A stretch of DNA of 64,000 nt. It comes from Meridianimarinicoccus sp. MJW13. Its GTDB lineage: Bacteria > Pseudomonadota > Alphaproteobacteria > Rhodobacterales > Rhodobacteraceae. The translations under genes and the position numbers were made by a program. Positions 43,248-52,137 of this stretch are shown here, one piece after another (positions within the stretch are counted from its first letter, which is position 1; the number at the start of each line of letters is the position of its first letter). The notes under the pieces are model-generated. The model was not told where the DNA came from. It saw only the letters and a list, made by a program, of their open reading frames with translations, and made no database searches. The stretch lies in NCBI RefSeq assembly GCF_014901205.1, contig NZ_JACNMU010000006.1, forward strand, positions 1 to 64,000, written 5' to 3'.

Positions 43248-43669
43248 CCGGCGGTTTGCGCGGCCGCTTCGAACTGCGGACGGAACGCGCTGTGATCGTA
43301 GCCCACGGCGCGCGTGGCCGACAGCACGCCATCTGCGCCAAGCTGGGGCGCCATGATCAGTGACCAGACGATGGCGCACCGGTTGCCCGAGGCGCAATAG
43401 GCCAGAACCTTGCCTGCGGTCATCCCGTCCTTCTGCATCGACAGATTGTCCGCTGTCATGCCGGAATGGCGCACCGGGTTGACCACATAGGTCAGACCGG
43501 CAGCCTCGACCGCTGCGCGCATGGCGGCATCCTGCAGCTCCGACGCGATCTCTTCGTCGGGGCGATTGTTGATGACCGTTGTGAAGCCCTCGGCCTTGAT
43601 GGTGGCAAGGTCGTCGGGCGTGATCTGGGGCGAGACAGCATAGCTGTCAGAGAGTGTCTTGATGTTCAT
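43244..43669 (-). CDS. TIGR01244/DUF442 phosphatase-like sulfur-metabolism protein
   Basis: Protein of 141 residues with a tyrosine-phosphatase-like fold and the Cys-x4-Arg loop AYCASGNRCAIVW. The family (DUF442, N-terminal part of Blh proteins) is found with sulfide-responsive genes and was formerly called beta-lactamase-hydrolase-like. It is last in a three-gene operon with two YeeE/YedE-type proteins, which fits a role in handling sulfane sulfur or thiosulfate (inference). The ATG at 43669 gives the usual NIKTLSDSYAVSPQI start. Confidence 0.85.
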   Translation of the reverse strand: MNIKTLSDSYAVSPQITPDDLATIKAEGFTTVINNRPDEEIASELQDAAMRAAVEAAGLTYVVNPVRHSGMTADNLSMQKDGMTAGKVLAYCASGNRCAIVWSLIMAPQLGADGVLSATRAVGYDHSAFRPQFEAAAQTAG

Positions 43670-43679
43670 GGCGGGCAGG

Positions 43680-44111
43680 TTAGGCGCTCGCATTCAGCGC
43701 GTCCAGACGCATCCGCACATGCGGCGCCGCCCACATCCCGGCAACCATCGCCAGCACGAAAATCCAGACCCCCGGCCCGCCGAAACTGAGCGAGGCCATG
43801 GCCGGTCCCGGACACAGACCAACAAGCCCCCAGCCCATACCGAACAGGATTGAGCCCAGGATCAGGTTGCGGCCCAGTTTCTGTTCGGGCGGCGCCGGAA
43901 ACTGGCCGCCCATCAGCGGGTTTCGCCCGCGTGCATAGATCCAGGCTACGGCCATCGGCAGGATCGCCCCGCCCATCACGAAGGCCAGCGTCGGATCCCA
44001 TTGCCCGAAGATGTCCAGCCACCCCTGAACCTTGCGCGTGTCGGTCATGCCGGAAACCAGAAGCCCGGTGCCGAACAGGCTGCCGGCCAGTGCTGCAAAC
44101 AGGTTGCGCAT
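43680..44111 (-). CDS. YeeE/YedE-type transporter half, DUF6691
   Basis: Membrane protein of 143 residues with four hydrophobic segments. GTGLLVSGMTDTRKVQGWLD near the N-terminus and the Cys motif GLCPGPAMASL mark this half of the YeeE/YedE sulfur-transport family. YeeE takes up thiosulfate in E. coli. It overlaps the preceding YeeE gene by one base (TGATG), so the two halves are made together and probably assemble. Confidence 0.88.
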   Translation of the reverse strand: MRNLFAALAGSLFGTGLLVSGMTDTRKVQGWLDIFGQWDPTLAFVMGGAILPMAVAWIYARGRNPLMGGQFPAPPEQKLGRNLILGSILFGMGWGLVGLCPGPAMASLSFGGPGVWIFVLAMVAGMWAAPHVRMRLDALNASA

Positions 44112-44539
44112 CAGATCACTCCCAGAAGATGGCGGAACACCACGACCGTCAGGCCGCCAGCGCCGATGTAGAATACGGTGGCCACGATTCCGCGCAGCGA
44201 CAACCGCGAGATTCCGCAGACCCCATGGCCCGAGGTGCAGCCGTTGGCCACGCGAGTGCCGATGCCGACCAGAAGCCCGGCGGCCACAAGGGCGGCGATA
44301 TTGCCGGTCACGGCGGTTTCAGGCACGAATCCGAACACATGGGCAATGATCATTGGCATGCCCACCAATCCGGCCAGGAAGGCCAGACGCTCGTTGCTGT
44401 TGGCGCGGCCCGATCCGTCTACCAGCCCACCAATCAGGCCGCTGGCCCCCATGATCCGGCCGTTCGCCAGCAGAAAAACTGCACCGGCGGTTCCGATGAT
44501 CAGTCCCCCGATCAGTCCGAAAATCCATTCGACAGGCAT
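44111..44539 (-). CDS. YeeE/YedE-family transporter half
   Basis: Membrane protein of 142 residues with four hydrophobic segments and the conserved NGCTSGHGVCGISRLS motif, whose two Cys are thought to carry thiosulfate or sulfide through YeeE. I start at the ATG at 44539, with GAAGGG nearby; the open frame to 44575 is not needed. It is first in the operon YeeE, DUF6691, TIGR01244. No ArsR/BigR regulator is adjacent, though such regulators often control this gene set. Confidence 0.9.
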   Translation of the reverse strand: MPVEWIFGLIGGLIIGTAGAVFLLANGRIMGASGLIGGLVDGSGRANSNERLAFLAGLVGMPMIIAHVFGFVPETAVTGNIAALVAAGLLVGIGTRVANGCTSGHGVCGISRLSLRGIVATVFYIGAGGLTVVVFRHLLGVI

Positions 44540-44888
44540 TGCCCATTCCCTTCGATGTCCTGGTGGTCCCGCCACCTGTCAGAGTGCACGACGTGCGCCG
44601 TTCCCCTCATATGCAAACTTTGCTATGCATTGCAAGGTTTCATAAACTTTTTTGCAGCAGTTTGACGCTAATCAACTTCCACAAACGGCGCGTATGCTAA
44701 ACAGCAATCTGCAAGCGCTGAAAGAGCCGCCAAAGCCGCGCCCGGCTGTCACATTTCAGGGCAGAACGGCTGCGACTAGCGGCTGACACGGCAAAATCCG
44801 CGACCGGCGTGCCTGATTCATGCAGGCTGGTCGTCACGCAAGCGATGAGATACCGATCGCGTCGAAATACCATAAGGGAGAGTACGAC
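44540..44888. other. divergent intergenic region with short repeats
   Basis: A 349-base gap without a credible gene. Upstream of the YeeE gene, 44611-44640 holds ATGCAAACTT then ATTGCAAGGTTT, two similar units about 20 bases apart, with GCAAA-C-TTTGC and TGCA-T-TGCA as small symmetric cores. They may bind a regulator of the sulfur operon. The right part must hold the promoter of the 70-residue protein gene. Confidence 0.45.
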
Positions 44889-45101
44889 ATGGCCACCCAA
44901 ATTCTGACGCAGAAGATGGAAGTGTTGCGCAGCAAACTGGCGCAGCCGCATACGCAGCTCAAGGATCTTCACGACGAAGTGCGCGTTATGGTCGATATCC
45001 TGAAAACCTCGCACGAGCCGGTTCCGGCAGACCTTCGCGAGGCCATCGAGACGCTTGAGGCCGAGATCCTGGAAGAATTCTACGACAACCTGCCGGTCTG
45101 A
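44889..45101 (+). CDS. small helical hypothetical protein
   Basis: Acidic protein of 70 residues, almost entirely helical: ILTQKMEVLRSKLAQPHTQL and a C-terminal LREAIETLEAEILEEFYDN. It probably forms a coiled coil. AGGGAGAG lies a few bases before the ATG at 44889. Function unknown. It is followed by a convergent small membrane protein gene. Confidence 0.75.
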   Translation: MATQILTQKMEVLRSKLAQPHTQLKDLHDEVRVMVDILKTSHEPVPADLREAIETLEAEILEEFYDNLPV

Positions 45102-45129
45102 AGCCGGCCGGCTGCCAAGAGAATCGGCA

Positions 45130-45345
45130 TCATCCCAACATGATGCCGATGACCACGCACATCAGCCCGATGGCCGAGACCATCAGGGCCGCCATGTTCA
45201 AGGCGACCACCGTTTTCAGCCTTGCGCGCAGTTCGTCATCTGGCAGCCCGGCCCGTTTGGCCTTCGTTGCGATGAAAATGCAGGTCATCAGCCCTGCCAC
45301 GCCCAGCAGGGAAATTCCCGCTCCGATCCAGATCAGAATGTCCAC
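45130..45345 (-). CDS. small two-helix membrane protein
   Basis: Protein of 71 residues with two membrane helices (ILIWIGAGISLLGVAGLMTC and ALMVSAIGLMCVVIGIML) joined by a charged loop KAKRAGLPDDELRARLK. It starts with GTG at 45345, with GGAG 7 bases upstream. Function unknown. Confidence 0.75.
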   Translation of the reverse strand: MDILIWIGAGISLLGVAGLMTCIFIATKAKRAGLPDDELRARLKTVVALNMAALMVSAIGLMCVVIGIMLG

Positions 45346-45466
45346 GGCACAGCTCCATTAGTTGCGTGCCGGGGGTAGCGCGGTCTTGGCCAATGTTCAA
45401 CCCGCATGGCCTTGCGGGCCATGGCGCGCAAGGGTATCCCTGCGCCCTGACAACCCAGAGGGCAAG

Positions 45467-45730
45467 ATGAGCGCGACCGACACCGATACCGATGCAAACT
45501 ACCGTGTAACAGCCGACGAACTGCGCCAGTTTATCGAGCGTTTCGAACGGCTTGAAGCCGAAAAGAAAGACCTGGCAGAGCAGCAGAAAGAGGTCATGGC
45601 CGAAGCCAAGGCGCGCGGCTATGACACCAAGGTGATGCGAAAGGTCGTCGCGTTGCGCAAGCGCGACAAGGACGACATCGCCGAGGAGGAAGCGGTTCTG
45701 GAACTTTACAAGGAAGCGCTGGGAATGTGA
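45467..45730 (+). CDS. GapR-family DNA-binding protein (DUF2312)
   Basis: Protein of 87 residues, nearly all helical. The diagnostic run is ADELRQFIERFERLEAEKKD followed by MAEAKARGYDTKVMRKVV. In Caulobacter the DUF2312 protein GapR binds overtwisted DNA ahead of replication and transcription forks as a nucleoid-associated protein. A similar role is expected. GAGGGCAAG precedes the ATG at 45467. It is upstream of, and codirectional with, the iron permease by chance of location. Confidence 0.9.
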   Translation: MSATDTDTDANYRVTADELRQFIERFERLEAEKKDLAEQQKEVMAEAKARGYDTKVMRKVVALRKRDKDDIAEEEAVLELYKEALGM

Positions 45731-45756
45731 GCGGCACGCGGGGCAGGAACTGACGG

Positions 45757-47403
45757 ATGGCGCAGGCACTGGGGATGAAAATCCGCCGCGCGGGCATCGA
45801 TGTGTGGTCGGTGGGCGCATTGGTGGTGGCGGCTGTGGTGGCCGCCCCGCTGATTGCCGTGGGCTGGCTGGCGCTGACCCCCGGCAATGGCATCTGGATG
45901 CACCTGTGGTCCACCACCCTGCCGCGCTACCTGTCCAACACGCTGTTCCTGATGATCGCCGTCGGCCTGACCACGGCCGTCACCGGCACGGTCACCGCGT
46001 GGCTGATCACCATGTACCGCTTTCCCGGCGCCCGCTGGCTGGAGTGGCTGCTTCTTTTGCCGCTGGCGATCCCGGCCTATATCGGCGCCTATGCACTGAC
46101 CGATCTTCTGGAATACGCAGGCCCGGTGCAGACCGGCCTGCGGTCGCTGTTCGGCTGGAGCAGTTCGCGCGACTATTGGTTCCCCGAGGTTCGGTCGCGC
46201 GGCGCTGCGGTGCTGGTTCTGGGGGCGGCCCTGTACCCCTATGTCTATCTTCTGGCCCGCGCCGCCTTCCGCGAACAATCGGTCTGCGCTTTCGACGTGG
46301 CGCGCACGCTGGGGGCCGGCCCGGTGCGCCGGTTCTTCCGCATCGGTCTGCCGCTGGCCCGTCCGGCGATCGCCGCTGGCACCGCCATCGCCATGATGGA
46401 GACCGTCAGCGACTTCGGCGTGGTCGAATATTTCGCGGTTCAGACCCTGACCACAGGCATCTTCACGACATGGCTGGAGGCCGGAAATCCCGGCGGCGCC
46501 GCCCAGATCGCCATTGTCATCCTGACCCTGGTGTTTTTCCTGGTCGGGCTAGAGAAGTCCAGCCGCCGCCGCAGCCGGTTCTTCCGTTTGTCGCGCCAGC
46601 AACGCCCGCTGCAAAAACAATCCCTGACCGGTCTGCGCGCCTGGATTGCCACCGTCGTCTGCGCCGCACCGGTGCTGGGTGGTTTTGGCCTGCCCATCAG
46701 CGTCATCGGCCTTCTGGCGCTGCGCAACGCGGCCGAGTGGAAAGATCCGGCACTTTTGCAGGCCCTGGGCAACACGCTGCTGGTGGGCGGTAGTGCGGCC
46801 ATCCTGACTGTCTCGGCGGCCTTGTTCATGGTGTACGGCGTGCGCCTGTCCGGAAATCGCTTGCCGCGCACGGTGCTGCCGGTCACCACCCTGGGTTATG
46901 CCGCACCCGGCGCTGTGCTGGGCTTGGGCATCCTGATGCCGCTTGCTGCTGTCGATCATCGCCTTGCGGACCTGATCACAAGGGTCACTGGCCATGATCC
47001 GGGCCTGTTGCTGACAGGGTCCGCCTTCGCGGTGGTGCTGGCCTATGCAGTTCGCTTCTTTGCCATCGCGCAGGGGGCGGCGGACAGCGCCCTTGGGCGG
47101 GTGTCGCCCAGCCTGCCCATGGCGGCCCGCTCTCTGGGGCGTACGGCGGGCGGCACGCTGAGGCATGTCCATCTGCCGATCATCTCGGGTTCCATCGGCA
47201 CCGCGCTGCTTCTTGTCTTCGTCGACTCGGTCAAGGAACTGCCGGCGACCCTGCTGCTGCGCCCCTTCAACTTCGACACGCTGGCCACGCGCGTCTACGG
47301 TCAGGCCTCGCTGGAGCGCATCGGCGACGCCGCCCCGCCGGCCATGCTGGTGATCGGCGTTGGCCTGGCCGCGGTGCTGGTTCTGGCACGGTCAAACAAG
47401 TAG
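45757..47403 (+). CDS. iron(III) ABC transporter permease (FbpB-like, two fused domains)
   Basis: Inner-membrane protein of 548 residues with two tandem permease domains of about six helices each, the layout of FbpB/SfuB/AfuB ferric iron permeases. EAA-like loops are at TLGAGPVRRFFRIGLPLARP in the first half and LGRTAGGTLRHVHLPIISG in the second. A basic linker (SSRRRSRFFRLSRQQR) joins them. No binding protein or ATPase gene is next to it, so it must work with partners elsewhere. An AGGA lies 8 bases before the ATG. Confidence 0.9.
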   Translation: MAQALGMKIRRAGIDVWSVGALVVAAVVAAPLIAVGWLALTPGNGIWMHLWSTTLPRYLSNTLFLMIAVGLTTAVTGTVTAWLITMYRFPGARWLEWLLLLPLAIPAYIGAYALTDLLEYAGPVQTGLRSLFGWSSSRDYWFPEVRSRGAAVLVLGAALYPYVYLLARAAFREQSVCAFDVARTLGAGPVRRFFRIGLPLARPAIAAGTAIAMMETVSDFGVVEYFAVQTLTTGIFTTWLEAGNPGGAAQIAIVILTLVFFLVGLEKSSRRRSRFFRLSRQQRPLQKQSLTGLRAWIATVVCAAPVLGGFGLPISVIGLLALRNAAEWKDPALLQALGNTLLVGGSAAILTVSAALFMVYGVRLSGNRLPRTVLPVTTLGYAAPGAVLGLGILMPLAAVDHRLADLITRVTGHDPGLLLTGSAFAVVLAYAVRFFAIAQGAADSALGRVSPSLPMAARSLGRTAGGTLRHVHLPIISGSIGTALLLVFVDSVKELPATLLLRPFNFDTLATRVYGQASLERIGDAAPPAMLVIGVGLAAVLVLARSNK

Positions 47404-47467
47404 GCGCCGTAGGTGCAATTTTTCCTTGCCACGCCAAGGGAAACTCGGTACCCACCGCGCGCACGGA

Positions 47468-47543
47468 GCCGGTCTAGCTCAGCTGGTAGAGCATCTGATT
47501 TGTAATCAGGTGGTCGGGGGTTCGAGTCCCTCGACCGGCACCA
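47468..47543 (+). tRNA. tRNA-Thr (anticodon TGT)
   Basis: A 76-base cloverleaf with acceptor GCCGGTC / GACCGGC, D stem GCTC / GAGC, anticodon stem TCTGA / TCAGG around TTTGTAA (anticodon TGT), T arm GGGGG-TTCGAGT-CCCTC, discriminator A, and encoded CCA at 47541-47543. Confidence 0.97.
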
Positions 47544-47921
47544 TTTCACCCTCCCATATCAGCCAAAGACCCCCACGAATCCCCATTTTGAATAGGGCTT
47601 CGTCTTTCATGATGTGCGGCTGCGTCCGATCTTATCCGATGACATACCCCGGATTGGGGGGGACGTTCGGGGTGCGCGGGATTGCGCTGCGGCGCGCGCG
47701 CAATGCCGCTTGTCGATGGCAAAATTCGAAATCGTCCCAACAGGTTGAATTCCTATTGGGGGGCCGTCCTTGGTGACTTTCAGGTTCCGGTCAAGGCGCA
47801 GAACTTGGGACGGCCACATCCTGAACGCCTTGGCCTTTCTGGTCAAATGCCCCTTGGCAGCCGCGCATAATGCTGTGTCATTCCGTTCGGACAAATCGTC
47901 TGCACAGCCCCGGACGTCAGC
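47544..47921. other. gene-free stretch downstream of tRNA-Thr
   Basis: 378 bases without a recognisable gene. The longest frame (47607-47894, minus, 95 codons) has no clear family or Shine-Dalgarno. No second copy of the tRNA 3' end, which would suggest an integration site, was found within the gap. Confidence 0.5.
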
Positions 47922-49046
47922 CTAGTTCGCAATGGTCTGGACCGACGCCACAGTGGTCAGCGATCCGAACACCGCCGAGACGGCCTTGTTGAACTGGCTG
48001 ATCGGCGCTTCGGTGACATAAATGGTGTCTTCATCGCGGATGGTGAAATTACGGGCTGCGAACAGGCCCTCGCCACTGGTCAGGTTGAAGATATAGGCCA
48101 CCTGTTTGGCGCCTTGCAGGGCCTTCTGCCCGGTGACCCGGCGCGCCACGAACTCGGGTTCTTCGCGCAGGACGAAGATGCCCGTGGGATCGGCGGTCAG
48201 GGTGGACAGGCCACCCACCTGCGCCAGGGCCTCCATCGCCGACAGTTCCTGGCTTTCAAAGCGGATGCGGCTTTGGCGGCCGGTGGCACCGAGGGCGACG
48301 TAATAGCGCTCGTCGGCCTCCACCAGGATGCGATCCCCGGCGCGCAGGGCAATGTCATTGGCCGGGGTCTGGAACAGCGAGTTGAACCAGACGCGGCCCG
48401 ACAGGTTGCCGCGCAGGACCGTGACCTGGGCGATCTCGGGTTCGATGGTCACACCACCGGCGCGTGCCAGCATCGACGACAGCCGCCGGGTTGGCCGTTC
48501 GATTGGGTAGACGCCCTGGGCCCCGACGTTGCCCGAGACCGAAACCGTTGCACCATCACCCGCGGCCCGGCTGATCAGGATCTGCGGATCGGGGGTCTGG
48601 GCACCCAGGATCTGGCTCAACTCGTCGCGCAGTTCCTCTGGGGTCTTGCCGGCGGCGGTGACGCGTCCGGCGTAGGGGACGAAGATCTTGCCTTCGCCAT
48701 CCACCTGGATCTGGGTCAGCGGGGCAGGGGTGCCCGCGACTTCCAGCAGGCCCTCCTGCACGTTTTCCCAGATCATCATGCCCAGCGTATCGCCGGGCCG
48801 AATTTCATCGGGTTCCAGAACCGGCGCATTGCGGAAGGAGGCCGAGAATCCCAGCGGCGGCGTGTATTCCGCCGCCCGCGCGATGCCCCGGTTGACCACG
48901 ACGATATAGGTGTCGCCGTCGCGCTGGACCGAGCTTTCAAAAACTTCGTCCTTGGTCGGCCCTGTCCGGGGGATGGCGCCGTCGCAGGCCATCAGCCCCG
49001 TCAGCGCCAGGACAGCTACCACATTTCGTACGAAGTTGCGCATCAT
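47922..49046 (-). CDS. polysaccharide export lipoprotein (Wza/BexD-like)
   Basis: Outer-membrane exporter component of 374 residues. A lipoprotein signal NFVRNVVAVLALTGLMAC has its lipobox at LMAC. The Poly_export and SLBB domains follow: IRPGDTLGMMIWENVQEGL, VDGEGKIFVPYAGRVTAAGK, then SLBB repeats such as VSGNVGAQGVYPIERPTRRL and YVALGATGRQSRIRF. It would form the export channel for a capsular or exopolysaccharide. No polymerase or Wzc gene is nearby. The frame is open to 49217, but the tandem ATGs at 49046/49043 begin the signal peptide. Confidence 0.92.
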   Translation of the reverse strand: MMRNFVRNVVAVLALTGLMACDGAIPRTGPTKDEVFESSVQRDGDTYIVVVNRGIARAAEYTPPLGFSASFRNAPVLEPDEIRPGDTLGMMIWENVQEGLLEVAGTPAPLTQIQVDGEGKIFVPYAGRVTAAGKTPEELRDELSQILGAQTPDPQILISRAAGDGATVSVSGNVGAQGVYPIERPTRRLSSMLARAGGVTIEPEIAQVTVLRGNLSGRVWFNSLFQTPANDIALRAGDRILVEADERYYVALGATGRQSRIRFESQELSAMEALAQVGGLSTLTADPTGIFVLREEPEFVARRVTGQKALQGAKQVAYIFNLTSGEGLFAARNFTIRDEDTIYVTEAPISQFNKAVSAVFGSLTTVASVQTIAN

Positions 49047-49229
49047 ACCCACGACCTGCCTCAAATCCACTGTCGCGACCCTGACAAGTTTTTTCCTGAT
49101 TGGCCAGTTCCGCGCCGCGCCCTGCGCTGGAATGACCGGGAACTGTGGCGACATGGAAACGCATGTCTTGCACCGGCGGCGCGCCAGAAGTAGGTCGGCA
49201 CGGGCAGGATCGCACAAGGGAGATCAGAC

Positions 49230-49838
49230 ATGTTCACCGGCATCATCACGGATATGGGCGAGGTCGTCTCGGTCGAACAGGCGGGCGATCTGACCGCGCG
49301 CATCGCGACCTCTTATGATCCCGACGGCATCGACATCGGCGCTTCGATCGCTTGCGACGGCGTTTGCCTGACGGCCACCGCCACCGGCCGCACCGACGAC
49401 GGGCGTGGCTGGTTCCAGGTCGATATCTCGGCCGAGACCGTATCCAAGACCAACATCGGCGCCGGCGGCTGGGCCATCGGCAAGATCCTGAACCTTGAAC
49501 GCGCGCTGAAGGTCGGCGACGAATTGGGCGGGCACATCGTGTCGGGCCATGTGGATGGCGTGGCCCGGATCGTGGCCATGGCGGACGAGGGCGACAGTAC
49601 CCGCGTCACCCTGCGTGCGCCCGAGGCACTGGCCCGCTTCATCGCGCCCAAGGGATCGGTGGCACTGAACGGCACTTCGTTGACCGTGAACGAGGTTTCG
49701 GGCTGCGATTTCGGCATCAACTTCATCCCGCACACCAAGACCGTCACCACATGGGGCCGGGCACAGGTGGGCGATCCGGTCAACCTTGAGATCGACACAT
49801 TGGCCCGTTACGTCGCCCGTCTGCAGGACTGGGCGTAA
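49230..49838 (+). CDS. ribE: riboflavin synthase
   Basis: Lumazine dismutase of 202 residues with the duplicated barrel of riboflavin synthase. The N-terminus FTGIITDMGEV and the second-half start GGHIVSGHVDGVARI are diagnostic. The family's active-site Cys/His region GDGVCLTA-like (ACDGVCLTATA) is present. It heads ribE-ribB-ribH-nusB. No ribD is in the window, and no FMN riboswitch was recognised upstream. Confidence 0.97.
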   Translation: MFTGIITDMGEVVSVEQAGDLTARIATSYDPDGIDIGASIACDGVCLTATATGRTDDGRGWFQVDISAETVSKTNIGAGGWAIGKILNLERALKVGDELGGHIVSGHVDGVARIVAMADEGDSTRVTLRAPEALARFIAPKGSVALNGTSLTVNEVSGCDFGINFIPHTKTVTTWGRAQVGDPVNLEIDTLARYVARLQDWA

Positions 49839-49920
49839 CGCGGCGATCCCCCCTATCCCCGGCTCTGGCCAATCGCATGGCACTGGGGTAAGAGCACCGT
49901 CTACGGAAAACGGAGTGACC

Positions 49921-51027
49921 ATGTCCGAGACCGAAACCCATTACCGGGACGCGATTTCTTCGGTGGAAGAGATCCTTGAAGACGCGCGCAACGGGCGCAT
50001 GTTCATCCTTGTGGACCACGAAGATCGCGAAAACGAAGGCGATCTGGTGATCCCGGCGCAGATGGCAACGCCGGAAGCCATCAACTTCATGGCCACCTAC
50101 GGGCGCGGGCTGATCTGCCTGACGCTGGCCGGCGAGCGTGTCGATGCGCTGGATCTGCCGCTGATGGCTTCGGACAATTCCTCGCGCCATGAAACCGCCT
50201 TCACGGTGTCCATCGAGGCGCGCGAAGGGGTGACCACGGGTATTTCGGCCCATGACCGGGCGCGCAGCGTGGCGGTGGCCATCGATTCCACCAAGACAGC
50301 TGCCGATATCGCGACGCCGGGTCATATCTTCCCGCTGCGGGCGCGTGACGGGGGCGTGCTGGTGCGAGCCGGCCATACCGAGGCCGCCGTGGACGTGGCC
50401 CGTCTGGCCGGTCTGAACCCCGCGGGCGTGATCTGCGAGATCATGAACGACGATGGCACCATGGCCCGTTTGCCCGACCTGGTGTCCTTTGCCCAGAAGC
50501 ACAACCTGAAGATCGGCACGATCAGCGATCTGATCGCCTATCGCCGCCGCCACGACAATCTTGTCGCCGTCACCGAAGAGCGGACCGTCAGGTCGGAATT
50601 CGGCGGCGACTGGACCATGCGCATCTATGCCGACACCGCCCATGGCGACGAACACATCGTCCTGATCAAGGGCGACGTGTCGGGCGATGATCCGGTGCTG
50701 GTGCGGATGCACTCGCTGGATCCGATGCTGGATGTCGTGGGCATGGGTGAACCGGGTCGCGCCAGTGAGTTCGGCAAGGCCATGAACGTGATCGCCCAGG
50801 AGGGCCGAGGCGTTCTGGTTCTGCTGCGCGACACCACCATGAAATTGCACACCGAAGATGCGTCCTCGCCCCAGACCCTGCGTCAATACGGACTGGGCGC
50901 GCAAATCCTGTCGTCGCTGGGCCTGTCTCGGCTGATCCTGCTGACCAATTCGGCCAGGCCGAAGGTGGTTGGGCTGGACGCCTATGGCCTGAGCATCGAA
51001 GACACCCGTTCGATCCCGCTGGAGTAA
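49921..51027 (+). CDS. ribB: 3,4-dihydroxy-2-butanone-4-phosphate synthase with degenerate GCHII-like tail
   Basis: Protein of 368 residues. Residues 1 to ~210 are a complete DHBP synthase with [27 protein letters not shown] and [13 protein letters not shown]. The C-terminal ~150 residues align with GTP cyclohydrolase II, but the zinc-binding Cys motif is lost: [19 protein letters not shown] stands where HSECLTGD-x-SLRCDCG is expected, and the QEGRGIGL motif is [11 protein letters not shown]. So only the ribulose-5-phosphate reaction is likely. A functional RibA should be encoded elsewhere. ribH follows 4 bases after the stop. Confidence 0.95.
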   Translation: MSETETHYRDAISSVEEILEDARNGRMFILVDHEDRENEGDLVIPAQMATPEAINFMATYGRGLICLTLAGERVDALDLPLMASDNSSRHETAFTVSIEAREGVTTGISAHDRARSVAVAIDSTKTAADIATPGHIFPLRARDGGVLVRAGHTEAAVDVARLAGLNPAGVICEIMNDDGTMARLPDLVSFAQKHNLKIGTISDLIAYRRRHDNLVAVTEERTVRSEFGGDWTMRIYADTAHGDEHIVLIKGDVSGDDPVLVRMHSLDPMLDVVGMGEPGRASEFGKAMNVIAQEGRGVLVLLRDTTMKLHTEDASSPQTLRQYGLGAQILSSLGLSRLILLTNSARPKVVGLDAYGLSIEDTRSIPLE

Positions 51028-51031
51028 GCCC

Positions 51032-51535
51032 ATGGCCGGACAAGCCCATGAATCCCTGCCGACGCCTCGCTTCGAGGATGACACGCCCAAGCTGCTGATC
51101 GTGGTGGCGCCCTACTACCGCGAGATCGCCGATCAACTGGTCGCTGGCGCCCGCGCCGAGATCGAGGCCGCCGGGGGCAGCCATCAGACCATCGAGGTGC
51201 CCGGCGCGCTGGAAGTGCCAACCGCCATCCGCATTGCCTTCAATGCCGACAAGTTCGACGGGTTTGTCGCCCTTGGCTGCGTGATCCGGGGCGAAACCAC
51301 CCATTACGACACGGTCTGCAACGACAGTTCCCGCGCCATCACACTGCTGGGCCTGCAAGGCGCCTGCATCGGCAATGGCATCCTGACCGTGGAGAACATG
51401 GACCAGGCGCAGGCTCGCGCCGAAGTGGCCGGCCAGAACAAAGGGGGCGGCGCGGCGGCTGCGGCGCTCCACCTGATCGCGCTGACCCGCGAGTTCGGCT
51501 CCTCCAACAAGAAAGTCGGGTTCCGCCCGGAATGA
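51032..51535 (+). CDS. ribH: 6,7-dimethyl-8-ribityllumazine synthase
   Basis: Lumazine synthase of 167 residues that condenses the DHBP and pyrimidinedione precursors. Motifs are VPGALEVPTAI, GCVIRGETTHYDTVCND with the catalytic His region, and the C-terminal NKGGGAAAAALHLIAL. It follows ribB by 4 bases and precedes nusB by 11, a standard alphaproteobacterial order. Confidence 0.97.
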   Translation: MAGQAHESLPTPRFEDDTPKLLIVVAPYYREIADQLVAGARAEIEAAGGSHQTIEVPGALEVPTAIRIAFNADKFDGFVALGCVIRGETTHYDTVCNDSSRAITLLGLQGACIGNGILTVENMDQAQARAEVAGQNKGGGAAAAALHLIALTREFGSSNKKVGFRPE

Positions 51536-51546
51536 TCTGAACGCAC

Positions 51547-52032
51547 ATGACCACTGACACGTCTCATAATCTGTCCGGCAACCAGCGGCGCAAATTGCGA
51601 TCGGCAGCCCGGTTCTTTGCCGTTCAGGCGTTGTTCCAGATGGAAACCACCGGCCAGACCTCGGAATCCGTTACGGCGGAATTCACCCACTACCGTTTCG
51701 GCGAGGAATTCGAAGATTTCGACATGGCCGAAGCCGATGCCGGGTTGTTCCGCGCATTGGTGACGGATGCGGTGAACTGGCAGGCCAAGATCGACCAGAT
51801 GACCGACCGGGCGCTGGTGGCGAAATGGCCCATCGCGCGCATTGACCCGACCCTGCGGGCATTGTTCCGCGCCGCCGGGGCCGAGCTGTTGGAGCATGAC
51901 ACGCCACCCAAGGTGGTCATCACCGAGTTCGTGATCGTGGCCGAAGCCTTCTTTCCCGAGACCAAGGAACCGAAGTTCGTCAACGCCGTGCTGGACCACA
52001 TGGCGCGCGAGGCCAAACCCGAGGCGTTCTGA
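51547..52032 (+). CDS. nusB: transcription antitermination factor NusB
   Basis: All-helical RNA-binding factor of 161 residues needed for rRNA antitermination with NusE. Family blocks include RRKLRSAARFFAVQALFQME near the N-terminus, KWPIARIDPTLRALFRAAGA, and PPKVVITEFVIVAEAFFPE. It is last in the riboflavin operon. Confidence 0.96.
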   Translation: MTTDTSHNLSGNQRRKLRSAARFFAVQALFQMETTGQTSESVTAEFTHYRFGEEFEDFDMAEADAGLFRALVTDAVNWQAKIDQMTDRALVAKWPIARIDPTLRALFRAAGAELLEHDTPPKVVITEFVIVAEAFFPETKEPKFVNAVLDHMAREAKPEAF

Positions 52033-52137
52033 GGCCGCTGGCTGCTTTTCCGGGCGGTCCCGCGAAATTGAACGGGAAAGACTGGCAGACATATCGACTG
52101 CGCGCTATGTTTGGCGTGCCAGAGGAAGGAACATCCC

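Noticed and set aside
44697-45014. Minus-strand open frame overlapping the 70-residue protein gene
   Set aside because: The plus-strand gene at 44889 has a good Shine-Dalgarno and a coherent helical protein; the opposing frame has neither.
47544-47921. Integrated-element remnant beside tRNA-Thr
   Set aside because: The gap is gene-poor and tRNA-adjacent, but it contains no integrase fragment and no direct repeat of the tRNA 3' end.
49921-51027. Bifunctional RibBA annotation
   Set aside because: The GTP cyclohydrolase II half lacks the zinc-binding cysteines and the conserved EGRGIGL motif, so a second activity is not supported.
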